Shown here: positions 49,077-58,388 of the stretch, piece by piece
Layout: every line of letters begins with the position of its first letter
How positions within the stretch are numbered: the stretch's first letter is position 1
NCBI RefSeq assembly: GCF_963576545.1
Contig: NC_083649.1
Coordinates: 7,039,406-7,103,405 of the forward strand
Reading direction: 5' to 3'
DNA length: 64,000 nucleotides
Origin: Limanda limanda
Lineage: Eukaryota; Chordata; Actinopteri; Pleuronectiformes; Pleuronectidae
Position numbers and translations under genes: made by a program
Notes under the pieces: model-generated
Databases searched by the model: none
The model's input: only the letters and a program-made list of their open reading frames with translations
Told to the model about the DNA's origin: nothing

Positions 49077-52000
49077 GTCTCACTCAGGGCCGGCTGTGCA
49101 CTACAATGCAGAGTTTAACAAAAGGATCCCAGTTACAGGATTAGGTAGCTCCATAGACACTTTTAATGCAGAGCTCACATTCAAAATGTGATAAGAACCA
49201 TTTGTGGTGACGCAGGACTTTTATAGAATCTAGACCAGTGGTTCCCAAACGACACACAGGGATAATCGTGAGAGGATTTCCTGAAACTAATCATATTTCG
49301 GCCATAATTGTTCCAAAAGCTGAAACATACTGGTTAAATTTAAGATAGAAGCCATGCAAACCGTCTTCAGCTTTCAGATGTTCTGGCTCCACGTGACCCC
49401 TGAGGTTAATACTGCAGATTAGTGACAGCATCAGTTACAGATGGTTAATTTACAGAACCACAGGAAACACTTTGACGTCTGAAAAAAAGTTTGGGAACCT
49501 GTGATCTAGACTTCTCAGTAACTGTTGCTTTTGTAAGCGAGAACTTTTTACTCTTAACTCCACATTTCACATGATGGATGTTTTTGGAAAGAAGTTCTTT
49601 ATACGGAGTGAGTCTCTTTAGATAACTGGGAAACTGCTGCTCTGTCCCTGTTTATCAAGCTGTGTCTTTCGGTGGAGAAAGGTCAGGGTACTTATTTCTG
49701 CCTGGTGCTCTTTTTCTTGGATATTGTCGGTATTTTTCTAACACAACTTTTGCTTCACAAGTTTTTCCTCTTATCTCTCTGGTTGGTTTCTTTTGCTCGT
49801 CCTTCAGTGGGGCTTCACTCTTTTGTGTTATCACCGTGAATATGATATTATTGCACAAACTTAAGTAAACTTTTGGATTTTAAAAGCCTCCTCCCATTAT
49901 TTCTGATATATTATTTAATAGAAGACTCATCCGGTTTATTTAGCATCCCACTGTTTAACACCGCTGCATTTCAAACTGCCCCCGTCTTCACCATTACTCA
50001 TTCGTCTGCATTGTTCACTGATTGTCATGCACTAAACGTTGTCTTTTCATCTTGTCTATCTTTGTCCTCCACCTCTCTATCACAACTCCCTCCCACACGT
50101 TCCTCCTCGTCCTCCTCACCCTTTTGTTGTCTTACGTCTTCTCTGCATCTTCCCCGCAAACTTCCTCCTACGTTATCTTTCCATTTCTGGCTCGCTCGTT
50201 CCACTTGATTAATTACTTCATGTTTTAAACCCGTAATCCTGAACATTCCCGTTATTTTGAAAAACAAAAATGTAAATCCCACTCCCTCCCCTGATTCACA
50301 CCCCGATTTATCCGAACCCTTCCATGCAACAACCATCCCATCTACTCTCTCAGACCTGCGTATGAAGGCCAGGCGAGGTAGTGTTCCCCCAAACAGTTCT
50401 GTCATCTGCCACTTAGCCGGCCCGCCACATGCATACCCAGGTAATGGAGGAGGAAAGCAAAGTGTGAAGTTACATGTTGAAACATCCAAAAGCCTCTATT
50501 GATATACCAGGTCATTTAGCAGTGACTTTGTAGCAGTTTGGTGTATTTTTATTTCAACCAAAAAAGAAGCTGGTTTCACTATATTAAGGTTGTTTCCCTC
50601 AGTATTTCCTGCCACTTTAATTCTCTGCATATTCTTGCTACTAATTCTGCATGTTTCATGGTGCTTAACGAGATCGTGGTGATGGATTTGGGTGTAAGAA
50701 AGCAGAACGGCACTTAAACACTTAATTTTCCTGGGGTTAATCATTATGTCTCATTCTGTTCACCATGTTCTTTGTGTTTTTTTCATTTTGGTCTCTTCTC
50801 TTCTCAGGTCCCAACATGCACCACAGCAGCAGCAGCTCGTCGATGACGGCGGACGAGATGAGCCGCGGTGTGGCTGTGGAGAAACTAGAAACAGTGAAGA
50901 AGTGGGGTTACAACACATACAAGGTCAGAGCTTCATGATGAGTTATATTTCTGTGTCCTTGAGGAACATCTGGGTGAATCGCTTCATGTGACTGATCTTT
51001 CTGTGTCTGGTGTTCAGTGCACGAAGCAGATGATCTCGGAGCGGTTCGGTCGGGGGTCCCGGACTGTGGACCTGGAGCTCGAGGCCCAGATCGAGGTGCT
51101 GAGAGACACTAAAAAGAAATATGAGAACATGCTGCGATTGGCCCGAGCGCTGACCAACCACTTCTACAACATGGTGCAGACGCAGCACGCGCTGGGCGAC
51201 ACGTTCGCTGACCTCAGCCAGAAATCTCCAGAGCTACGAGTGAGGCTTCCAAATTTTATCACGTATTTTCTTTATATCAGCTGTCCTAATATTTAGAGGC
51301 TTAATAATAAAACAAGTTTAGGTGTATTGACCTTCATTGAATTCATTTGGTTTATTCAAACAGCTTTTAGCACCATTTGTGTTCCATTGTTTGTGTTAAA
51401 GTTGTGTTTTTCTTTGCAGGATGAGTTTGGCTACAACGCAGAGACTCAGAAGTTGCTGTGTAAGAATGGGGAGACTCTACTCGGTGCCGTTAACTTCTTC
51501 GTGTCGAGCATCAACACACTAGTCAACAAGACCATGGACGACACCCTGATGACTATCAAGATGTATGAAAATGCCAGGTAAGGACATGCAGCCGGTTACG
51601 AGCCAAGTGGAGGAGGATGAGGAAAGAGATTTGAACAAAACAAGAAACACATATTGATATAATCCTGTAACATGTGAAAAATAGAACTCTAGAATATCAA
51701 GAATTATATTTTTATAAAATGACCAAACAGAGAGTTTCTTAATCTTAATCTTTGTTTCCTCTTTTTCTTAGAACGGTGTTTTTAACGTGTTCTCTGCTTC
51801 TCTGAACAGACTGGAGTTTGATGCCTACCGGTCGGACCTGGAGGAGCTGAGTCTTGGTCCCAGAGACGCTGTAGCCATGGCTCGTATAGATGCGGCTCAG
51901 CAGCAGTACCACGTGCATAAGGAGAAGTATGAACGCCTCCGCTCAGACGTCATCATTAAACTCAAGTTCCTGGAGGAGAATAAGGTTAGTCAGTGGGATA

Positions 52001-52272
52001 GGCCTCCATCGGGTTCATCAGCCCACAAAGTAAAGAAAAAACATCCAAATTAACTTTTCTTTTTGGTATACCACACACAAAATAACTTCCAAAACTCTCA
52101 TGTGTTTGTCTCTCAGGTGAAAGTGATGCATAAGCAGCTCCTGCTCTTTCATAACGCCATCTCGGCGTACTTCGCTGGCAACCAGCAGCAGCTGGAGCAA
52201 ACGCTGAAGCAGTTCAACATCAAGCTGAGACCCCCAGGGGCCGAGCAGCCGTCCTGGCTGGAGGAGCAGTGA
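42963..52272 (+). CDS. arfip2: Arfaptin-2 (BAR/AH-domain, Arf/Arl/Rac-binding)
   Basis: Core coding exons: 42,963-43,073 (ATG at 42,975), 48,594-48,702, 50,808-50,923, 51,018-51,239, 51,420-51,577, 51,810-51,984 and 52,117-52,272 (TGA). All use GT-AG and the phases join exactly to give 344 residues, against 341 in human ARFIP2. Landmarks: the start [16 protein letters not shown] (human [16 protein letters not shown]), [57 protein letters not shown] and the terminal [13 protein letters not shown]. The AH/BAR domain covers about residues 110-320, preceded by the amphipathic-helix region. Arfaptins form crescent dimers that bind GTP-Arf, Arl1 and Rac and act at the trans-Golgi. ARFIP2 rather than ARFIP1 follows from the N terminus and the '[12 protein letters not shown]' segment. 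Three extra in-frame exons are listed separately. Which teleost duplicate (a or b) it is cannot be told. Confidence 0.95.
45096..45798. mobile_element. Ac-like hAT MITE in an arfip2 intron
   Basis: A 703-bp element with ends TAGGGGTGGG / CCCACCCCTA and a perfect 8-bp duplication CAACCAAC (45,088-45,095 and 45,799-45,806). The 3' subterminal region repeats ATCGCAATA many times, and the 5' end carries related 'tatcgcgatatt' motifs, probable transposase-binding repeats. A poly-A run lies at about 45,188-45,205. There is no transposase ORF. Confidence 0.92.
46303..46387. repeat. C/T-only tract (CCCTT/CCCCT repeats)
   Basis: About 85 bases of almost pure pyrimidine in 5-base units, ending just before the acceptor of the cassette exon at 46,397. 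Confidence 0.92.
46397..46453 (+). CDS. arfip2: arfip2 putative cassette exon 1 (19 codons)
   Basis: Acceptor GTGCAG|GCT and donor AGG|GTGAGC enclose 57 bases, phase 0 to 0, encoding [19 protein letters not shown]. Skipping it restores the reading frame and joins ...DDSLEQ to DLQQVMV as in human ARFIP2. It is therefore an optional insertion near the N terminus, if used. Good splice sites and an open frame support it; no homologue was recalled. Confidence 0.5.
46833..47454. mobile_element. MITE with 3-bp target duplication in an arfip2 intron
   Basis: Left end 'ggctacatccacaccattac' matches the reverse complement of the right end 'ggctccatccaaactaatac' at 16 of 20 positions, continuing into GTTTTAGTT on both sides. 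It is flanked by TGA on both sides (46,830-46,832 and 47,455-47,457). A 3-bp duplication fits PIF/Harbinger-type insertion, though TGA is not the usual TWA. No transposase ORF. It carries a CTCF-like motif at 47,123-47,136. Confidence 0.75.
48935..49026 (+). repeat. Dispersed teleost repeat fragment
   Basis: 'acctctgccaactgtcccct' and 'atatttggatctgcaccaaa' match the repeat at 31,185-31,385. It lies in the intron after the 48,594-48,702 exon. Confidence 0.6.
49044..49086. repeat. arfip2: (CT)n tract before an arfip2 acceptor
   Basis: A (CT)n run with TT interruptions that acts as the polypyrimidine tract of the putative exon at 49,088. Confidence 0.85.
49088..49144 (+). CDS. arfip2: arfip2 putative cassette exon 2 (19 codons)
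   Basis: Acceptor CACTCAG|GGC and donor TTAG|GTAGCT enclose 57 bases, phase 1 to 1. The peptide is [18 protein letters not shown] with a split Gly at each edge. It can be added or skipped without changing the frame between 48,702 and 50,808. It falls in the variable linker before the BAR domain, where ARFIP1 also has extra sequence. Confidence 0.5.
   Translation, partial: GRLCTTMQSLTKGSQLQD
50354..50440 (+). CDS. arfip2: arfip2 putative cassette exon 3 (29 codons)
   Basis: Acceptor CTCTCAG|ACC and donor CCCAG|GTAATG enclose 87 bases, phase 1 to 1. It encodes a linker beginning [23 protein letters not shown] is a possible basophilic-kinase site. It is compatible with the flanking exons but not needed for the 344-residue core. 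Its low complexity and lack of a remembered homologue keep confidence moderate. Confidence 0.45.
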
Positions 52273-53830
52273 GAGGCGCCTGCTGGGCCTCACTCAGCCT
52301 CCGATCGACCACCTCCACCTGTTAACCTGTTGAAACCCCCCAACTTACAGAGGACCACTACAGAGAGAGACATGCAGACAACTGGGTGGATGAAGAGTGA
52401 AGAGGAGCGTGTGCCTGGATGACTGGACTGATGAATTACAGGGTATTATTGGTGAATGGTCTTAAAACAGCAGGAGATAGCGCGGCCAGTCTCATAAACA
52501 GTCAGGGGGGGGGGGGCTTCTAGTGCCTCTCGTCCCGACTTCCTTGTCTCACTTTAACCTTCTCCTTGTGCTTCTGTTCCCAGAGAAACTGTTCATCTCC
52601 TCCTCCCTCTCTTACCCACTTCCCTCGACCCCCTCCTATCAACACTACTTTGCCGTGTACGCTTGTGTTAGTCATTGTTATGGCTATTGTTGTTCTCCTC
52701 AAGTGCTGAGTTCAAATTCAACCCCACGTCACGCAGCGCAGAACCAGAGACGGACGAGTCGAGGAGAAACGGCTCAAATCATCCGACACAACGCGAAGGC
52801 ATCAAAACTCTTCCAACCCCCCCCTCCTCCTTGTGTGCCTCCTTGTATATGAGAAACAAATCAATGTACACGTGAAGGGGATTTGTGTGTCACACTGGAA
52901 AGGAAATGTGCAGATATTCTAACCAAGTACTGTTTCACTTTTGGAAATATTATCATATGATCATTTGTAGCCTAAAAAAGGAAAAACGGTTTAGTTTAGT
53001 ATTTGTTAAATTTGACTTTCATCTCTTTTATTTTCTAATCATTTCAGTTTATTATCGGTCGGCGTGCAGGACTGGATGGCGTTAGAGCAGCGTGTGCTGG
53101 TGTGTAGACTGCGAGTGCTGCAGTGTTTAGTCTGTAATTATCAGAAATATTACACATTTTAACCTGAAAATAATTCAACTCACACAGTATCTTTGATAAT
53201 TGTATTTAATTTGACATGAGAGACGTGTTGTCGTGACTGATGGAGACCTGTAGAGATGGGCGTACGTTTCTGTTTAGGTTTAATGGCGTCACTTCATTAT
53301 TGAATTGTTTAAAAGGAGGACTGTACATTTTCTTTGGTTTTACATAGATTATCTTTTGTGTTTTTTAAGTTTATCTTTTGAGTTTACGAGATCTTACATT
53401 AATATCCAGGCCAGAGCCTGACGATGTAGATTTTTTAGGAAGTAAAACATTTCCAGTAGTAATATATTGATTGGGTCTATATAAATATATATATATGTTT
53501 ACACAACTTAGCAGTGATTCCTAAGATGTTGATATCAAACTCAATTAAAGCCCATTTTCCACTGGTACACTCACTATGAATATGGATTTAATCGGCATTT
53601 ACTCCCGGCTCAAATGACTCTGCAGTCGACTCAGGTTTTAATCGGCTCTGATCGGCAGTGATGGAAATGTGACACCAGGGTGAACTGACATTAGAACATG
53701 ACGCACTGAGGAAAAGAAACAGACAAACTCCTCTTTTGGCAATTAAAGGGGTTTACCAGCATTTAAAACACCTGTGTATACCTGATAATTGTGTTAAAGT
53801 TGTTATATGAATAAATATAATTGAGGCTTG
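52273..53830 (+). other. arfip2: arfip2 3' untranslated region (approximate)
   Basis: Follows the TGA without a recognisable acceptor or other gene. An AATAAA lies at 53,810-53,815 and another at 55,038-55,043, so the 3' end may be alternative or longer. Contains a G run near 52,506-52,516. Confidence 0.5.
53810..53815 (+). terminator. arfip2: Candidate arfip2 polyadenylation signal
   Basis: AATAAA about 1.5 kb beyond the stop codon, in A/T-rich sequence. The alternative at 55,038-55,043 cannot be excluded. Confidence 0.4.
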
Positions 53831-55350
53831 ATATTTTACAGCTTAACCATACACTATATTACAATTACAACCAAATATGTTGAACCTAAACTTGAAAATT
53901 AACCTTTTTTTTTTTTGCGTAAAATATAATCAGAAATGTGCGTTGTTCTTTTCATTATCACTTATTCGGAAAAATAAGTTTTAATATCAGCAAACAAAGA
54001 AATGCTCATATTAGCAGATTTTTTTTTATAGCCCATCATGTTGAGCTCTAATCTAGAATCATATCCTTCAGAATATATATCTGTTTGTTTACCTTTTCTT
54101 CACACTGAAGATTTCTGTAGCTTCACGATCACTAACGCTAATATTTCAAAAGAAACTCGAACTAGATGATGATTTTCACACTAACGATTCTTCATTCGTT
54201 TTATCTCCTGTGACTAAAACATTGCTGTAGTAAGATAATAGCAAACAATCATGAATTGTTGACAGTTAAGAGAAGGAATCGCTGCGTAATACAGAATGTT
54301 TTATGTCACTGTATTTATTATGTTCATATGTGTTAATCTGTCGGAACTTCCTATTTGTGCAAATTACTTTTAATGTTTATGAGTAAATGAAGTTCACGGC
54401 AACACACAGAATATCCAAATCTGGAATTAATCTACACCGAAAGAGAAAAGAAATTCTGAGCTGATGGAATTGAATTTCCTCAACGAAGACAAGTGACGAT
54501 TATTCAGTGCAATGAATGTTGTACCATTCTGTGTTTGGCTCCAGTCCTCCAGCTCCTTGTCTCCTTGGTATTTGCATGGCAGACAGATCCAGTGTTGGTG
54601 CAGGAAAGTGATGGAGGGAAATGCATTTAATTTCATCAAGAATGGATCCTACGATGTATTTCTCTGCTTGTGTTTTCTGAATTATTTCGTCAACTGGGTG
54701 TATTTTATTGTGGCTTAAAAAAACTTTTTGGGCTAAAGTTGCAGTTTCCCAGCTCCTGGTCTGTTTGACCGTCACTCAGCAATATTAACAAAATGTGACT
54801 CTTCGTTTGTTTCCCAGACCCGCCCCCTTTGAAATTCCTCAAAATGAAGATTTATGAAATGAGATATTTTATTTGTGTACAATCAATATTTTTTTTAGGT
54901 TGAGCTGGTGTGTTGTACATGATCGCACATACTGGTATTTAAGCTGATAAATGAAGTTGTGTCATGGATTGATGTAGTACTCTGCCTTCATTCCTCACTC
55001 CGACCTGAACAGTCCCAACTCACCCCAAGGGAACAAAAATAAAAAATACACGTTTTCAAATGATCTGGCTGTATTTACTGTTTCGTCCTTTGTCTCGTTT
55101 GTGTTGCAGCGCGGTGAACTTTCTGTTTTATCTCCAACAGCAACTGGATATAGTCAAAACCAGTCATCCACAGGCGTTTAAGAAGTTTTCTTGATCACAG
55201 TCATTTATCTGTGGAACAGTATTAGTGTTGGGCATAAACACATTTTCTATTTTGAAAATAAAGTCTAAATAATTAGGATAAAATATAATCCTCTGGTCCA
55301 TCAACTCCAGTGAGAGCAGATGTCAAAATATCGTCAAAGACCTTAAATTG
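53831..55350. other. Distal arfip2 3' UTR or intergenic
   Basis: A/T-rich with no supported exon. The overlapping frames at 54,427-54,775 (-) and 54,512-54,718 (+) have no domain. Confidence 0.45.
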
Positions 55351-56275
55351 ATCACAAATAGGGATGTCCGATATTGACTTTTTTCCGATATCCGATAGCT
55401 GATATTCTCCAAATTCTTAATTTCCGATACCGATTTCAACCGATATGGTATACCGATATACATATGCAGGCGTTTTTTCCCCCAGACTAATTTTAGGTCC
55501 CATCACATTATTTTCTGCCATACATTGTCTATAAAAAAATAAGGAAACTACTTCAACTTATGGAAAAGTTCCATATTTATTAACATTTTGTCAACAGATT
55601 GGATTATCATACTTTTCCTGAGATCATCCTGACAATGCCCATTACAACTAGGACAAATCTGATTTCTTCACAAATTGTAAAAAAACAAAACAACAACATT
55701 GTTGTCCTGTACAACTTCATACAGCATTTAAAGTAAACATGTGTAGTGTAGGACAGCCTACTGAAAACAAATTTCTATGAGGTACAACAAACAACACTTT
55801 TGGAATGAGGTAAAGTGCACACAAAGGAAGTAAAAGTGCAAAGATATAGCCTAGAGACAGACTCAGTCCTTAGCCCATTACTTGGACTAATACAGTATTT
55901 GTCAATTTAAAATATAAACTGGGCTCAATCAGCCCTGCTAAACATGAGCAAAAACACAACCTGTAATATTAATGTGGTGTGCAATAAAAACAAGAAAGGC
56001 ACACAGTTCAGTTCAAACCTTCCAGAGTAGTAAACGAAGTTCTCCTTTTGTCCAGAAAATTATGCTGAAAGATTGATGGGCCATATGTAACTGTCCATAA
56101 CTTGGCTAAAACAATCATTACAAATATAAACCGTTTCTTTCTGCCCTCTCTTTCATAATGAATAACAAAAAATGTGCAAATAAAAAAGGCACAAAACTAA
56201 AAACAGCTTCAGTTGAAAGAAGCAAACATAAATTAGAGTGCAACGACTTAAAGTGCTCTAATTCTCATCCTCGTA

Positions 56276-56460
56276 CTACTGTTTAAGAGGGAGATTTTTC
56301 TGAATGAAAATAAGCATCTCAGCATTGTCGCAATGTATACGATTCCTCTTCTCGTCGATGACATGCGAGACAGCACTGAACAGCCGTTCGCTGTCTACAC
56401 TGGTGCAGGGTGCAGTGAGGTACTTGCGTGCTACACGGGCAAGAGCAGGGAAGCTGACTG
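56276..56460 (-). pseudogene. hATC dimerisation fragment, out of frame with BED
   Basis: On the minus strand, in the +1 frame relative to the BED segment, the sequence reads FPALARVARKYLTAPCTSVD, then SERLFSAVSHVIDEKRNRIH, then CDNAEMLIFIQKNLPLKQ and a stop at 56,276. This is the classic hAT C-terminal motif (LARKYL, SERLFS, KRNR). The join with BED is near 56,450-56,458. The core with the catalytic acidic residues is absent. Confidence 0.85.
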
Positions 56461-56715
56461 TTTGAGCGACAGTTGCGTTGTTTTCTGCAGGGAGTCCTTT
56501 CCTCGTTGTTGTTTTGCCTTACTTTGCTGCAAAAACGCTTCGTGTGCCTCGGGGTGGTTCTTCTTAATGTGACAGATTAAATTCGAAGTGTTGAATGACG
56601 AAGCCTTGCTCCCCCCTCGCATGACATGCGCCTCACAATCTTTACAAACCGCAAATCTGCTATCCGCAGGTGAAACGTTTAAAATATTCCAGACCGCAGA
56701 CATTTTGTGAAGCAA
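56431..56715 (-). pseudogene. BED zinc-finger N terminus of a hAT transposase
   Basis: 95 codons from MLHKMSAVWNILNVSPADSR. The zinc ligands are visible as C-x2-C (VCKDC) and H-x4-H (HIKKNHPEAH), with aromatic W9 in the usual place before them. A basic/Gln-rich stretch and QLSLKQSAS follow, resembling the linker after BED in ZBED-type transposases. The frame then stops within about 10 codons because the deletion junction puts the hATC part in another frame. Confidence 0.85.
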
Positions 56716-56971
56716 CTAGCGGGCAACCTGTTAGCCACACTAACCACACTCTTCTGTTGTTGTTTTGGTTCCAGGTGCGGTTTGTTGATGTCATCAATTG
56801 CGCGCCGGTAAATGTCAGGACCCAACAAGCAGCAGCGCAACCCAGGCATTATAATCGGTTTTCATTATCGGTGGAAAATCCGATAACGATATGAACAGAT
56901 ATTAAAAAAATAGGCTAATATCGGCCGATATTATCGGCCGACCGATATTATCGGACATCCCTAATCACAAA

Positions 56972-57290
56972 TATATCTAATAGAATTTTGACTTTTTCTC
57001 ATAAGTAAATAAAAAATCCTCTGAATTAGTTTGACTTTAAACACTTCAAATTAAGTCTCACCATCAACGTTATTCTCAATATGACAAATATGTCTGACAT
57101 ATACCTTTAAATTTAAACATATTTGAATGTATGACAACTCTTTACATCTGATGCAATAAAATATATGTGTAATTTGTCATCACATTTATTCATATAACAT
57201 TATACCCGGTTTTAAACTCGTGTATCTCCAAAAAGGGGCGTTCCCACCCACTGAGCCTGGCGTGATTTGATTGGTGGACACGCCCCCTGC
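56972..57290. other. Intergenic between hAT element and formin gene
   Basis: A/T-rich up to about 57,200, then G/C rises towards the formin 5' exon. A CCAAT-like ATTGG is near 57,271. Confidence 0.45.
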
Positions 57291-57294
57291 ACCT

Positions 57295-57395
57295 GTGACT
57301 GACGGCTGTTTGTGAGCCAGACTCACTGCTGCAGAAACACGAGGTGAAACCGGAGTGAGATCGATTTGTGGATTTAACAACATTTCAAACACACG
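57295..57395 (+). promoter_or_regulatory. fhdc1-like: 5' noncoding exon of the formin gene (approximate)
   Basis: A consensus donor (ACACG|GTGAGT at 57,396) lies about 1 kb upstream of the first coding exon, whose acceptor (CTCCTCAG) is at 58,388 with the ATG 57 bases further on. The preceding sequence is G/C-richer than its surroundings and has no long frame. The transcription start is not determined. Confidence 0.5.
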
Positions 57396-58388
57396 GTGAG
57401 TGAAACGGATCCGGGGCCAGTTCAGGGTTTATTAAAACAAATCCTCAGCTCCGGTTTGTTGTGTGAGATGATTTATTAAAGTCAGGGAGATGTTTTTAAA
57501 ATGATTTGATCAGAACCTGACAGAGAATCTGTTGTTTAAAAAAACTAAAATCAATGATTCCTTGTTTGTCTTATAGGGCTTTGACATATTCTAACAATTC
57601 TTTTTATCAACTTTAATATTACACATAGAAATATTCCACTTTGTTGAGTTTTATCACAGTTCAAGTCCACAGCTTCATGTGATGTGTGTGTGTATCTGAT
57701 GTTTAGTTGTTCTTAGTTGGATGACACGTACGCCGAATTCATCATTAGACTCTACTCAGTAATAGGAAGTATATATGCAACTTATGTGAGGCATTAAATT
57801 TCTCCTGAGAGGGAAGAAGTATTTAAAAGTGGGATTTTCTCAAAGAAGTTTCGTGTGATGCATAAAAAAAAAAATACCTAAGAGAGGGGATTTTATATGT
57901 GTAGTATTTTGCTGTTGTTTAGTTTAAAGAGGACAAGTAGAAGGTGAAATAAACAATTTATTCCTGAGTGTGTGGTGAGAAAATAAAATGTGCCACAACA
58001 TTGACAAACATTGTCTGATCTGAGGTCAGGTATTTGACAGGTCACTTAAAATAACTCAAATCGAATTATGAACCTGATAAATGTGATTTGTCTTGTTTTA
58101 ATATTCAAGTTTTTGGACCTTTGACAAAGACGTAAGATATTTTCTTAAATGTAACAGGTTGTATAAGCTCAGTTAAGCAGAAGTTGCAGAAATATGACCC
58201 TGATGATATTTTGTGTATGTGTAATGTTGATATTTAGAGGCAGAGGTAAAGCCAGTGGTCTCTGTTTATCCAGAAAACATAAACAAAACTGTACAAAACC
58301 AACACTAATTAATAAGAAATCCTTACATTTGATTATAAATTTCTATCTCCGTGTTTCACGTTTCATTTCTACTTGTGTGTCTCCTCAG

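Larger units (their letters stand above)
55359..56963 (-). mobile_element. Internally deleted Ac-like hAT transposon (BED type)
   Basis: A 1,605-bp element with perfect terminal repeats TAGGGATGTCCGATAT / ATATCGGACATCCCTA in outline (right end TATCGGACATCCCTA) and a perfect 8-bp duplication ATCACAAA (55,351-55,358 and 56,964-56,971). Both ends are packed with CCGATA motifs. The minus strand retains a BED zinc finger and a hATC dimerisation segment, joined where about 1.5 kb or more of catalytic core should be. It lies between arfip2 and the formin gene. Confidence 0.95.
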
